Part shown: positions 9,300 through 17,812 of the stretch, piece by piece
Numbering within the stretch: position 1 is the stretch's first letter
Layout of the letters: every line of letters begins with the position of its first letter
NCBI RefSeq assembly: GCF_000682755.1
Contig: NZ_AWFF01000043.1
Span: 1 to 64,000, forward strand
Length of the DNA: 64,000 nt
Reading direction: 5' to 3'
Origin: Hyphomonas beringensis
GTDB taxonomy: Bacteria > Pseudomonadota > Alphaproteobacteria > Caulobacterales > Hyphomonadaceae
Notes under the pieces: generated by a model
Database searches by the model: none
The model's input: the letters and a program-made list of their open reading frames with translations, nothing else
What the model was told of the DNA's origin: nothing
Position numbers and translations under genes: made by a program

Positions 9300-9528
9300 C
9301 GAAGCCGCGGTTATAATCATTTGTGCAATGCAGCGAAGCGTGCCATATGCCGCCTCAGCAGGGCGAACAGCTGCTGCTCTCGCATTGATCGTAGCCGTAC
9401 CGGTTCCGCGTCGAGTGCGCGCCAGAACCGGGATGCCGATCAAACACAGGCTTCCTAAAGAAAACAAAAGCCTAACAGGGCGCGCGGTCTCTCTAAGACC
9501 GCCCGGCGCCCGCATAGAAAGTATTGAA
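9300..9528 (+). promoter_or_regulatory. Structured leader of the DEAD-box helicase gene
   Basis: The 229 bp before the helicase gene contain three successive hairpins on the coding strand. The first is CCGGTTC/GAACCGG at 9400-9406/9425-9431, extended by an inner CGCG/CGCG pairing. The second is AGGCTT/AAGCCT at 9448-9453/9468-9473 around an A-rich loop. The third is GCGGTCT/AGACCGC at 9484-9490/9496-9502. An AG-rich stretch (AGAAAG) precedes the probable TTG start. Long folded leaders are common for cold-induced RNA helicases in other bacteria. A regulatory role here is inference. Confidence 0.45.
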
Positions 9529-10950
9529 TTGACACAGTTTACTGATCTCGGCCTTGCCGAGCCGATCCTCCGCGCCATCAAAGCTGAGGGTTATACCAAA
9601 CCAACGCCGATCCAGGCTGAAGCCATCCCGACGCTGCTGACAGGCCGCGACCTGGTGGGCATCGCCCAGACCGGCACCGGCAAGACGGCGGCCTTCGTGC
9701 TGCCGCTGCTGAGCCGCCTTGCGGCCAATCCCGGCCGTCCCGAGAAGAAAAGTGCACGTATCCTGATCCTGGCGCCGACACGTGAGTTGGCCGCCCAGAT
9801 CGCCGAAAGCGTGCGCGTCTATGGCAGCCAGATGAAACTGACGACGACCATTGTCGTTGGCGGTGTGAAGCCGGGCGGACAGGTCCGCTCTCTGGCACGC
9901 GGCGTAGACGTTCTGGTCGCAACGCCGGGCCGTCTGCTGGACCATATGGATACCGGCGCCGTGACGCTGAGAACCACTGAAGCGGTTGTGCTGGATGAGG
10001 CCGACCAGATGATGGATATGGGCTTCCTGCCGGCGATCCGGAAAGTGATGAAAGCGCTGCCGACACGCCGCCAAACGCTGCTTTTCTCGGCCACGATGCC
10101 GAAGGAAATCCGCGCCCTGGCCAGTGATTTCCTGCATGAGCCGGCTGAAGTCTCCGTGACGCCGGTTTCCAAACCTGCCGAGCGCATTGAACAGGCCGTC
10201 TACTTCGTGAAGGGCGATTCCAAGCCGCGCCTTCTGGCAGAAGTGCTGTCTGGTGATGACATGGACCGCGCCATCGTGTTCACGCGCACCAAGCATGGCG
10301 CCGACAAAGTGGTTCGCCATCTGGCGAATGAAGGCCTCTATGCCGAAGCCATTCATGGCAACAAGAGCCAGAACCAGCGCATCCGCGCTTTGGACGCGTT
10401 CAAGAGCGGCAAGGCGCCGATCCTGGTGGCTACAGATATCGCCGCACGCGGCATTGATGTTGATGGCGTCAGCCATGTCGTGAACTTCGACATGCCGAAC
10501 CTGCCGGAATCCTATGTGCACCGCATCGGCCGGACGGCCCGTGCCGGACGCAGCGGTATCGCGCTGTCTTTTGTCGGCAATGATGAGCGCGCCTATCTGC
10601 GCGACATCGAAAAGCTGATCAAACGCAAGATCGATACGCTGGAAACGCCGGATGAGAGCATGGCGCTGGACCTGTCACTGCCGGAAGAGCCAGGCCCGCA
10701 CTCCAAGCAAAGTCGTGGCAGAGGGCAGGGCGGCGGACGCCGTCAGGGCCAGCAGCCGCGTGGCCAGACACACAGCCGCGGCCGCACAGGCGGCGGTGGT
10801 GCTGGCGGCAAAGGCCCGCGCAAGGGCCCCGGCAAACCCGGTGCGTCCTCCACGCGGGGTGAGGGCAATGGCCAGCGGTCTGCCGCGGCAAATGCCCAGG
10901 GCCAGAAGCGCCGCAGCAAGCCCAAGAAGAGCTGGTCTCCGGTCAGCTAG
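9529..10950 (+). CDS. DEAD-box ATP-dependent RNA helicase (RhlE type)
   Basis: The 473-aa product has the complete DEAD-box set: Q-motif region (FTDLGLAEPI...PTPIQ), Walker A AQTGTGKT at residues 46-53, PTRELA, VLDEADQMMDMGF, SAT, and HRIGRTAR. It ends with about 100 residues rich in Arg, Gly, Gln and Lys that should bind RNA nonspecifically. This fits RhlE-like helicases that act in ribosome assembly and RNA turnover, often in the cold. Homology starts at the residue after codon 9529, so translation most likely begins at TTG 9529. An ATG at 9433 would add 32 residues encoded by the structured leader and is the alternative. A hairpin with nitronate monooxygenase control potential follows the stop. 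Confidence 0.88.
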   Translation: MTQFTDLGLAEPILRAIKAEGYTKPTPIQAEAIPTLLTGRDLVGIAQTGTGKTAAFVLPLLSRLAANPGRPEKKSARILILAPTRELAAQIAESVRVYGSQMKLTTTIVVGGVKPGGQVRSLARGVDVLVATPGRLLDHMDTGAVTLRTTEAVVLDEADQMMDMGFLPAIRKVMKALPTRRQTLLFSATMPKEIRALASDFLHEPAEVSVTPVSKPAERIEQAVYFVKGDSKPRLLAEVLSGDDMDRAIVFTRTKHGADKVVRHLANEGLYAEAIHGNKSQNQRIRALDAFKSGKAPILVATDIAARGIDVDGVSHVVNFDMPNLPESYVHRIGRTARAGRSGIALSFVGNDERAYLRDIEKLIKRKIDTLETPDESMALDLSLPEEPGPHSKQSRGRGQGGGRRQGQQPRGQTHSRGRTGGGGAGGKGPRKGPGKPGASSTRGEGNGQRSAAANAQGQKRRSKPKKSWSPVS

Positions 10951-10968
10951 CACTTTCCCCTATGTCAG

Positions 10969-11016
10969 CCTTGTTTCCGGGCCTGCCTTCCGCCATGGAT
11001 AGGCCCGTAAACAAGG
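10969..11016 (+). promoter_or_regulatory. 16-bp inverted repeat overlapping a ribosome binding site
   Basis: The left arm CCTTGTTTCCGGGCCT (10969-10984) pairs with AGGCCCGTAAACAAGG (11001-11016), with one mismatch and a 16-base loop. The right arm ends inside the AAGGAGG (11013-11019) that serves the ATG at 11027. In RNA the hairpin would hide part of the ribosome binding site. In DNA it could be an operator. No U-run follows, so it is a poor intrinsic terminator for the helicase gene. Confidence 0.5.
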
Positions 11017-11026
11017 AGGATATGCC

Positions 11027-12016
11027 ATGAAGACAGCCATCACCGAGATGTTCGGCATTGAACATCCAATCATTCAGGGCGGGATGCATTATGTCGGGTT
11101 TGCAGAAATGGCTGCGGCCGTTTCAAATGCAGGCGGACTGGGCATCATTACAGCCCTGACGCAGAAGAGCCCGGCAGATCTGGCAAACGAGATTGCCCGC
11201 TGCAAGGACATGACCGACAAGCCGATCGGCGTGAATTTGACCTTCCTGCCCGTGGTGAACGCACCGGACTATCCGGGCTATGTCAAAGCGATCATCGAAG
11301 GCGGCGTCTCAGTCGTTGAAACCGCCGGGAACAACCCGGTTCAGGTTCTGCCCGTGCTGAAAGATGCCGGTATCAAGGTCATCCACAAATGTACCGCCGT
11401 GCGCCACGCGCTGAAAGCGCAGTCTATTGGCTGTGATGCGGTTTCCGTGGACGGCTTTGAATGTGGTGGCCACCCGGGCGAGGATGATGTGCCGAACATG
11501 ATCCTGCTGCCGCGCGCCGCCGATGAACTGGAAATTCCGTTCGTGTCTTCCGGCGGTCAGGCCGATGGCCGCAGCCTGGTGGCATCGCTCGCCATGGGTG
11601 CCTCCGGCATGAATATGGGCACGCGCTTCATCGCAACGAAAGAAGCACCCGTGCACCAGAATGTGAAGGAAGCCATCGTGGCCGCGTCCGAGCTGGACAC
11701 GCGCCTTGTCATGCGTCCGCTGCGCAACACAGAGCGCGTGATGACCAATGCGGCGGTGGAGCGTCTTCTGGAGAAAGAGCGCGAGTTGGGCTCTGACATC
11801 AAGTTTGAAGACATCATCCAGGAAGTTGCCGGGGTTTATCCGCGCATCATGATGGAAGGCGAAATGGATGCCGGCGCATGGTCCTGCGGGATGGTCGCAG
11901 GCCTGATCCATGACATCCCGACCTGTAAGGAATTGATCGACCGAATCATGAAAGAAGCGGAAGACATCATTTCCAACCGTCTGGCAGGCATGCTGTCTGG
12001 TAAGGTACCTGCCTGA
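11027..12016 (+). CDS. Nitronate monooxygenase family flavoprotein
   Basis: This 329-aa protein is a TIM-barrel FMN enzyme of the nitronate monooxygenase (2-nitropropane dioxygenase) family. Visible signatures are the N-terminal EHPIIQGGMHYVG, AAAVSNAGGLGIITA, the GFECGGHPGEDD segment that contacts flavin phosphate, and VSSGGQADGRSLVASLAMGASGMNMGTRF. It is expected to oxidise alkyl nitronates such as propionate 3-nitronate, although some relatives act in other oxidations. It stands alone, followed 27 bp later by a small lipoprotein gene that may be co-transcribed. The ribosome binding site AAGGAGG is strong but lies partly within an inverted repeat. Confidence 0.88.
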   Translation: MKTAITEMFGIEHPIIQGGMHYVGFAEMAAAVSNAGGLGIITALTQKSPADLANEIARCKDMTDKPIGVNLTFLPVVNAPDYPGYVKAIIEGGVSVVETAGNNPVQVLPVLKDAGIKVIHKCTAVRHALKAQSIGCDAVSVDGFECGGHPGEDDVPNMILLPRAADELEIPFVSSGGQADGRSLVASLAMGASGMNMGTRFIATKEAPVHQNVKEAIVAASELDTRLVMRPLRNTERVMTNAAVERLLEKERELGSDIKFEDIIQEVAGVYPRIMMEGEMDAGAWSCGMVAGLIHDIPTCKELIDRIMKEAEDIISNRLAGMLSGKVPA

Positions 12017-12043
12017 TAGAAACACCCTTGAAGAGGACTCCTG

Positions 12044-12472
12044 ATGATCCGAGTATCCATTCTGGCCACAGCCTGCCTGGCACTTGCCGCGTGTGGCGCG
12101 TCAAAAGCCGAAAAAAACGCAGCGACCTGCACAGCCATGCTGGGTGGTGATCCGGACATTCAGGAGGACCTCGCCGAGGATGGCGATACGGTCGAGGCAT
12201 ATTGCGGCTGCTACAGCCAGCTGCTGGCAGACGAGCCAGAGGCCAATCAGGAGACGATCCTGAAAGTGACCCGCGTGATTGGCGATATCCGGAAAGAGGA
12301 TAATATCGGCCTGGAAGAAGCCGCCGGCACGATCGATGACGATTTCGATGAGTCTGGCAAAAGCCCTACCTATGGTGTGACCGAGGCAGAGTTTGAAACC
12401 ACAGGCCGTTATGTCGACACGGTGCGCCGTGCGCTGACCCGTGAAGACGGCGCCTGCCACACCGCAGGCTGA
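12044..12472 (+). CDS. Small putative lipoprotein
   Basis: The 142-aa product starts MIRVSILATACLALAACG with a lipobox (LAAC), so it is probably a lipoprotein. The mature part is acidic and contains Cys residues in ATCTAMLGG, YCGCYSQ and DGACHT, which could form disulfides in the periplasm. No domain was recognised. It sits 27 bp after the nitronate monooxygenase with its own GAGG ribosome binding site, and it converges on selD with only one base between the stops. Confidence 0.65.
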   Translation: MIRVSILATACLALAACGASKAEKNAATCTAMLGGDPDIQEDLAEDGDTVEAYCGCYSQLLADEPEANQETILKVTRVIGDIRKEDNIGLEEAAGTIDDDFDESGKSPTYGVTEAEFETTGRYVDTVRRALTREDGACHTAG

Positions 12473-12473
12473 T

Positions 12474-13520
12474 CTATTCTACCTTGACTTCGGGCGTGCC
12501 GGAAACGACGCGCCCGATGATCTTCGCGCCTGCATGACCATGCCGCGCAAACACGTCCAGCACCGCGTCAGCTTTCTCCGGACGGCATGAAACCAGCAGG
12601 CCGCCGCTGGTCTGTGGATCGCACAGCAAATCTTTATCCATATCTGTCAGTGTACCGCTCACCATATGCGAGACGGATTCCCAGTTGCGGCCGGAAGCCC
12701 CGGTTTTTACGCCCGTTTCGGCATGGGCACGTGCCCCCTCAAAGACCGGGACTTCGGCTTTCTCGATGATGATCTGAACCCCTGCGCCGCGCGCCATTTC
12801 GCTGGCATGGCCCAAGAGGCCAAAGCCGGTCACGTCGGTGGCCGCATGAACCCCCTTCATATCTGAAAGCTCCGTACCCGGTGTGTTGAGACGGGTGGTC
12901 GAGGCGACCATTTCTTCATATTGGGCAGGGGAGAGAATTTCCCGTTTCAGCGCGGCGGAATAGATGCCGATGCCCAGCGGTTTGCCGAGGATCAGGACAT
13001 CGCCCGCCTGTGCGTTGGAGTTCAGCAGCAATTTGTCCGGATGGCCGATGCCGAGCGCGACGAGACCGTAAATCGGCTCGGCCGCGTCAATCGAATGCCC
13101 TCCGGCAATCGGCGCCCCGGCCGCCTCTGCGACGCTGCGTCCGCCAGCCAGAATGGCGCGGATGGTTTCATTGGCAATCTTGCCGATCGGCATGCCGACA
13201 ATGGCCAGGCAGAAAATCGGCTTTGCCCCCATGGCGAACACATCCGACAGCGCATTGGTGGCCGCGATGCGCCCGAAAGTATGCGGGTCATCGACAATCG
13301 GCGTGAAGAAATCCGTGGTCGCGACCAGAGCGGTCGTCTCATTCACGCGGTAAACGGCGGCATCATCACTCTTGCCTGCATCGACCAGCAGGTCTGCATG
13401 GCCGAGTGCCAGCGGCATCTCGCTCAGAATGTCCGCCAGGACATTTGGTGCCAGCTTGCACCCGCAGCCGCCCCCATGGGCAAGGGATGTGAGGCGCAGA
13501 TCGGGAAGGGCGTCGGCCAT
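12474..13520 (-). CDS. selD: Selenide, water dikinase (selenophosphate synthetase)
   Basis: SelD makes selenophosphate from selenide and ATP, the selenium donor for selenouridine in tRNA and for selenocysteine. This 348-aa version has the catalytic loop HGGGCGCK with Cys19 at the position of E. coli Cys17 and Lys22 at that of Lys20. It is a cysteine, not a selenocysteine, form. The ATP-binding aspartates (DDAAVYR, TTDFFTP) and the FGLLGHASEMA and DPQTSGGLL motifs are present. The ATG at 13520 has AGGAG eight bases upstream. A second ATG at 13526 is too close to it. The gene is divergent from mnmH, 72 bp apart, indicating shared selenium metabolism. Confidence 0.93.
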   Translation of the reverse strand: MADALPDLRLTSLAHGGGCGCKLAPNVLADILSEMPLALGHADLLVDAGKSDDAAVYRVNETTALVATTDFFTPIVDDPHTFGRIAATNALSDVFAMGAKPIFCLAIVGMPIGKIANETIRAILAGGRSVAEAAGAPIAGGHSIDAAEPIYGLVALGIGHPDKLLLNSNAQAGDVLILGKPLGIGIYSAALKREILSPAQYEEMVASTTRLNTPGTELSDMKGVHAATDVTGFGLLGHASEMARGAGVQIIIEKAEVPVFEGARAHAETGVKTGASGRNWESVSHMVSGTLTDMDKDLLCDPQTSGGLLVSCRPEKADAVLDVFARHGHAGAKIIGRVVSGTPEVKVE

Positions 13521-13592
13521 GGGCATGTCTCCTGGTTCGGTTACATCCTAGCGCTCTGGCGCCGCGCGTAAAACCTGTTAGGTCTTTTGTGC

Positions 13593-14648
13593 ATGCCTTA
13601 TCTAGAGACCGTTACGGATATCAGCCCGCAAAACCTGTCGCGCTATGACGCGATCATTGATGTGCGCTCTCCGGCAGAGTTCGAGGATGACCATTTGCCA
13701 GGTGCGATCAGCCTGCCAGTCCTGTCGAATGAGGAGCGCGCAAAGGTCGGCACGATCTACAAGCAGGAAAGCCCGTTCCGCGCCAATCGCGTCGGTGGGG
13801 CCATCGTGGCGCGCAATATTGCTCAGCATCTGGAGACGGCGCTGGCGGACAAGCCAAAGAGCTGGCGGCCTCTGGTTTATTGCTGGCGGGGCGGCATGCG
13901 CTCCAATGCGATGGCGACGATCCTGTCATCCGTCGGCTGGCCCAGCGGCGTTGTGAAGGGCGGCTACAAGACCTGGCGGCGGGAGGTTGTCGCCGGGTTG
14001 GAGCATGAAGAGGCGCCGCTGCCGGTGCGCCTGATCGACGGGCAGACCGGCACGGGCAAGACCGCGCTGTTGCAGGCCATTGCCGAGGCCGGGGGACAGG
14101 TGATCGATCTGGAAGGCTTTGCCAATCATCGCGGCTCTGCCTTTGGCGATTTCGGGGAGGGCACGCAGCCCGCCCAGCGCCTGTTCGAAAGTCTGATCTG
14201 GGATGATTTGCGCCAGATGGATCCGGACCAGCCGATCTTTGTCGAGGCGGAATCTGCGCTTGTTGGGCGCTGCCGCGTGCCGCGCCGCCTGTGGCATTCC
14301 ATGCTGGCAGCTCCGCGCATTGAGGTGAGCGTGCCTGCGGCCGTGAGGGCGGACTATCTGGTTGATGCCTATGCGGACATTATCCGCGATGAGGCCCGCC
14401 TTGCCGGCGCGCTGGCGAAGCTGAAGGGCCTTCAGTCAAAGGAGACGCTGGCCGCGTGGCAGGAACTGGCGAATGAAAGCGCGTACCATACTCTGGCGCG
14501 GGAATTGATGGAACATCATTATGATCCGCTCTATGCGCGCAGCCGCAAGCGCCGCGATGATGCGCCGGTTGAGGTAACGGAGCTGAATGGGCTTGAGGCA
14601 GAAGATTTGAGCAAGGCGGCCCGGCAAATTCTCGCCAGAATTAGCTAG
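13593..14648 (+). CDS. mnmH: tRNA 2-selenouridine synthase
   Basis: MnmH (SelU/YbbB) replaces sulfur with selenium in the wobble 2-thiouridine of tRNAs for Lys, Glu and Gln, using selenophosphate from SelD. The 351-aa protein has an N-terminal rhodanese domain with the active-site motif YCWRGGMRS. Its Cys97 aligns with Cys97 of the E. coli enzyme. A P-loop follows (GQTGTGKT near residue 150), and the C-terminal part is ATPase-like. The ATG at 13593 is preferred over a TTG two codons upstream. It is divergent from selD. No selA, selB or tRNA-Sec is in this window, so selenium here may serve tRNA modification only. Confidence 0.93.
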   Translation: MPYLETVTDISPQNLSRYDAIIDVRSPAEFEDDHLPGAISLPVLSNEERAKVGTIYKQESPFRANRVGGAIVARNIAQHLETALADKPKSWRPLVYCWRGGMRSNAMATILSSVGWPSGVVKGGYKTWRREVVAGLEHEEAPLPVRLIDGQTGTGKTALLQAIAEAGGQVIDLEGFANHRGSAFGDFGEGTQPAQRLFESLIWDDLRQMDPDQPIFVEAESALVGRCRVPRRLWHSMLAAPRIEVSVPAAVRADYLVDAYADIIRDEARLAGALAKLKGLQSKETLAAWQELANESAYHTLARELMEHHYDPLYARSRKRRDDAPVEVTELNGLEAEDLSKAARQILARIS

Positions 14649-14651
14649 GCA

Positions 14652-15323
14652 TTAGTCTACCATCGCGATGGCAAAACCATCATGTCCTTTGCTGCCGACC
14701 GTTTGCAGGGCGGTCGCTGTAATGCCGGTAGATTTGCTCATCAGATCCAACAAATCCTGCACACCAATGACGTCCGGATCTGTTGTCTTGTCATCGAGAA
14801 TGGCGCCATTGCGGACAACATTATCCACGATGATCAGCGTGCCCTTGTGAGAGAGCTTCAATGCGCTCTCCCAATAGATGGGATTGCTGCGCTTGTCTGC
14901 GTCGATGAAAATGAAATCGTAGCTGGGCTCGCCTGAAGCAATCATTGCCTGGAGAAGGTCTGCTGCTGCACCCAGGCGTATGTCCACAAGATGGCTGAGA
15001 CCGGCATCCAAGATATTCTGCAGTGCGACAGCACGGTTTGCTTGGCTGATTTCCAGAGACACGAGCGTGCCGTCAGCAGGCAGCGCCCGCGCCAGCCAGA
15101 TCGTCGAATATCCGCCAAGTGTTCCGATTTCGAGTATCCGCCGCGCTGAGACAGCTTTTGCCAAAATCTGGAGAAAGGCACCCTGAAGCGGGGAGACGGC
15201 ATGCGGCACAAGACCGGCTTGTTGGCTGCGATGGTCGGCGGCCTCAAGGGCGGCATCTGATGGCAGAAGGTGGCTTTCGAAATACGCATCCAGGTCTTCG
15301 GGCAGGGATGTGTTCTTCGTCAT
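14652..15323 (-). CDS. SAM-dependent O-methyltransferase (catechol-type, class I)
   Basis: The 223-aa product has the SAM-binding motif RILEIGTLGGYSTIWLA, the metal and substrate motif FIFIDADKRSNPIYW, and TLIIVDNVVRNGAI. It belongs to the Mg-dependent catechol/caffeoyl-CoA O-methyltransferase family (Methyltransf_3). The acceptor substrate is unknown. Start: the ATG at 15323 lies two bases before the rnhA stop codon, so the two genes are coupled. The frame is open further upstream, but those residues lie within rnhA. It ends the five-gene minus-strand operon starting with thrB, and it converges on mnmH. Confidence 0.85.
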   Translation of the reverse strand: MTKNTSLPEDLDAYFESHLLPSDAALEAADHRSQQAGLVPHAVSPLQGAFLQILAKAVSARRILEIGTLGGYSTIWLARALPADGTLVSLEISQANRAVALQNILDAGLSHLVDIRLGAAADLLQAMIASGEPSYDFIFIDADKRSNPIYWESALKLSHKGTLIIVDNVVRNGAILDDKTTDPDVIGVQDLLDLMSKSTGITATALQTVGSKGHDGFAIAMVD

Positions 15324-15325
15324 GT

Positions 15326-15766
15326 TCAGCCGCGCGCCTCTTCCGTGCCGCGGCGGGCGAGTTCGTCGGCTTTTTCGTTGCCGGGGTCTCCGGCATGGCC
15401 CTTTACCCACTTCCAGGTGATGTCATGGCGTTGGCAGGCTTCGTCCATTGCCATCCAGAGGTCCTGGTTTTTCACCGGCTTCTTCGCGGCGGTTTTCCAG
15501 CCATTCTTCTTCCAGCCATGGATCCATTTGGTCAGGCCGTCTTTCACATAGGTGGAGTCGACGTGCAGCGTGATCCTGGACGGCTTCTTCAGCGCGTTAA
15601 GCGCCTCGATCACGGCCAGCATTTCCATCCGGTTATTGGTGGTGGCCTTGTCGCCGCCCCAGAGTTCCTTGCGCTTGTCACCCGCGACGAGCAGAGCGCC
15701 CCAGCCGCCAGGGCCCGGATTGCCGCTGCAGGCGCCATCCGTCCAGATTTCGATCAAGTCAGTCAT
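15326..15766 (-). CDS. rnhA: Ribonuclease HI
   Basis: RNase HI cuts the RNA strand of RNA-DNA hybrids. With the start at 15766 the protein is 146 aa and the catalytic set falls at exactly the E. coli numbers: Asp10, Glu48, Asp70, His124 and Asp134. This supports that ATG over the one at 15805. The [21 protein letters not shown] and HVDSTYV motifs are all intact. It follows thrB in the same operon, an arrangement common in alphaproteobacteria, but here two small membrane-protein genes are inserted between them. Confidence 0.96.
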   Translation of the reverse strand: MTDLIEIWTDGACSGNPGPGGWGALLVAGDKRKELWGGDKATTNNRMEMLAVIEALNALKKPSRITLHVDSTYVKDGLTKWIHGWKKNGWKTAAKKPVKNQDLWMAMDEACQRHDITWKWVKGHAGDPGNEKADELARRGTEEARG

Positions 15767-15797
15767 GCCTTTCAGGTGAGGGGCTTTGCCGAACCCG

Positions 15798-16337
15798 TCA
15801 AGCATCGAAGACGCTGATATCCGTGGCGTGCAGCTGGTTTTCAGGTTTTACAATCGCGTAGAAAAGCAGGCCGCACAGGGCCCCGGCAATTGCGCCGATA
15901 CTGAACCCGATGAGGGCTGCGCCAAGGCCGGTTATCAGCGAGCCCAGCAGCACGCCGAACAGAGTGGTCGTTGCGCCAACCAGAATGGCCCCCCAGATGG
16001 CTGCCCAGCGCATATAGGGCCCGCGGGCGGTGATGCGCCTGTGCGGCATGCGCCCGATGGAAAAGCCAAGCGCAATCCACGCCGCCGGAACGGTGAGGAA
16101 AAACAGCAGGAAATTGTACAGGCACATGATCAGGCCAAACTGTATGCCGCTCATGACGCTGTATTTATCCGTCAGCATGAAGTCATTTCGAAACACGCCG
16201 AGCGTATCCAGGACAAAGATGATGACGAGAGACAGGAGGCTGACCATGAGACATGCCGCGAGGGACGACATTAAAAGCCCCAGCTTCACCCGCTTGATCT
16301 TTCCCGGTCCTTGCGGGCTGGCATAGGCGGGGGTCAT
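15798..16337 (-). CDS. Small membrane protein, unknown (paralogue of the upstream gene)
   Basis: This 179-aa protein has about four hydrophobic segments (near residues 22-45, 62-90, 110-135 and 140-165) separated by short basic loops. I do not recognise the family. Its start overlaps the stop of the preceding 163-aa gene as ATGA, so they are translationally coupled. The overall plan and several short stretches resemble that neighbour, suggesting tandem duplication. The rnhA start lies 31 bp downstream. It is expected in the inner membrane. Confidence 0.7.
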   Translation of the reverse strand: MTPAYASPQGPGKIKRVKLGLLMSSLAACLMVSLLSLVIIFVLDTLGVFRNDFMLTDKYSVMSGIQFGLIMCLYNFLLFFLTVPAAWIALGFSIGRMPHRRITARGPYMRWAAIWGAILVGATTTLFGVLLGSLITGLGAALIGFSIGAIAGALCGLLFYAIVKPENQLHATDISVFDA

Positions 16338-16825
16338 GAGAGATCGATCTGATCCGGACGGCGGATCAGCCAGAATTGCGCAGCGGTGAGTAGGCCGGCA
16401 ACCGGGCCGGACAGCAGAATGGGCCCGCTTGTCAGCACACTGACCGGATCACGAAAGCCGCTCGTGCCGAAAAAGTAGATCAGCATGACAAGCGTGCCGA
16501 GGAGGGCGCCGCTCAGCGCGTACATGCTAAAGCCTGTCCGGCGGATACGGACCAGAAAGGCATGCATGGGCACACCCCCAATGGCCATGGCCGGCCAGCC
16601 CAGCATAACGCCGAAGACCAACCCCATCAGGCCAAATCCAACAAGACTGGTGGCGATTTCACGCACGCTGGCATCGCGATAGACGCCAGAGCTGACCTCA
16701 GCCTGAAAGATCAGTTCCGGGAAGACCAGCATGGCGAGCAGTGTGGCGGAGAGCGTGGTCGCGAGGATTGGGGCAACCAGACTGGCTGCGATCAACGCTT
16801 TCCATCTCCGCCATGCTTCTTTCAC
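16334..16825 (-). CDS. Small membrane protein, unknown (first of a tandem pair)
   Basis: The 163-aa product has about four hydrophobic segments: roughly residues 12-36, 58-85, 100-118 and 130-152. Its start is a GTG at 16825 that overlaps the thrB stop (GTGA), so it is coupled to thrB. It resembles the next gene in size, membrane layout and the end of the last segment (GPVAGLLTAAQFWLIRRPDQ versus [17 protein letters not shown]). No function is assigned. Confidence 0.7.
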   Translation of the reverse strand: MKEAWRRWKALIAASLVAPILATTLSATLLAMLVFPELIFQAEVSSGVYRDASVREIATSLVGFGLMGLVFGVMLGWPAMAIGGVPMHAFLVRIRRTGFSMYALSGALLGTLVMLIYFFGTSGFRDPVSVLTSGPILLSGPVAGLLTAAQFWLIRRPDQIDLS

Positions 16826-17802
16826 GCACCATATCCTTCTGCCGTGTGCACCTTTCTATGAAAGGCGAGGCGTCCGGCATATTCGAGGGGATTCTTGGGC
16901 TTTACGAGGGCGCCTTCGGGCGTCGTGGTCCAGTCGACCATCCGCGTCAGGAAGAAGCGCAGGGCCGCGCCGCGGGCGAGCAGGGGCAGGGCCTCACGCT
17001 CAGCGGGCTGCAGCGGGCGGACGCTTTCATAGCCGGCAATCAGGGCTGCGCCTTTGGAGAAATTGTAATCGATCGCCATGCGTCCATCGCCATCCTCGAA
17101 CGCCCAGGCATTCAGGCATATGGCCAGATCATAGGCGAGCGCATCGGTGCAGGCGAAATAGAAATCGATGATGCCGGAGAAGTCGTCACCCAGGAAAAAG
17201 GCATTGTCCGGGAAGAGGTCGGCATGGATGGTGCCGCGGGGCAGGCTGAGGCTTTGCGGCTTGGCCTCGGCAATATCGGCCAGAGCCTCGTCGATCAGGC
17301 CGGAGAGGCCCGGATGCAGGGCATCGGCCTGTTCGGACTGGCCTTTCCAGAGGCGCGGCCAGGCAGCCGGCCCGAGGCTGTTCTCACGGGTCTTGTCATA
17401 ATCGGAGAGGGCAACATGCATGCGCGCCAGCCCCTCGCCAATGCCCCGGCACTGGGCCGGATTGGGGCTTCTGGGCGACAGGCCGTCCAGGAAGGAGACG
17501 ATCACGGCGGGGCGGCCTTCCAGGGTGCGCAGGGCCTTGCCGTCACGTGCCATGATCGGCTCAGGGCAGGGGAAGCCGCCCGCGGCAAGATGCTGTTTCA
17601 GGCCAATGAAATAGGGCAGGTCATCGGCATTCACCCGTTTCTCGAACAGGGTGAGAATGTAGCGACCTTTTGTGGTCTCCAGATAATAGTTGGAATTCTC
17701 CACACCCTCGGCAATGCCCTTGAAAGACAGGGCCTTGCCGAGATCATATTCGTCCAGATACGCCGCCAGCGCATCGTCGGAAACTTGAGTATAAACAGCC
17801 AT
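16822..17802 (-). CDS. thrB: Homoserine kinase (ThrB1, phosphotransferase-fold)
   Basis: This 326-aa protein is the aminoglycoside-phosphotransferase-like homoserine kinase used by most alphaproteobacteria in threonine synthesis. It phosphorylates homoserine with ATP in the cytoplasm. Key signatures are the N-terminal GIAEGVENSNYYLET (nucleotide loop), RYILTLFEKR, the Brenner box GTIHADLFPDNAFF with catalytic Asp and Asn, and IIDFYFACTDALAYDLA. The ATG at 17802 gives the family's normal N-terminus MAVYTQVSDDAL. The open frame upstream reaches into the MFS gene and is rejected. It heads the minus-strand operon continuing to rnhA. The ispH gene that often precedes thrB is absent. Confidence 0.92.
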   Translation of the reverse strand: MAVYTQVSDDALAAYLDEYDLGKALSFKGIAEGVENSNYYLETTKGRYILTLFEKRVNADDLPYFIGLKQHLAAGGFPCPEPIMARDGKALRTLEGRPAVIVSFLDGLSPRSPNPAQCRGIGEGLARMHVALSDYDKTRENSLGPAAWPRLWKGQSEQADALHPGLSGLIDEALADIAEAKPQSLSLPRGTIHADLFPDNAFFLGDDFSGIIDFYFACTDALAYDLAICLNAWAFEDGDGRMAIDYNFSKGAALIAGYESVRPLQPAEREALPLLARGAALRFFLTRMVDWTTTPEGALVKPKNPLEYAGRLAFHRKVHTAEGYGA

Positions 17803-17812
17803 ACGCGACCGA

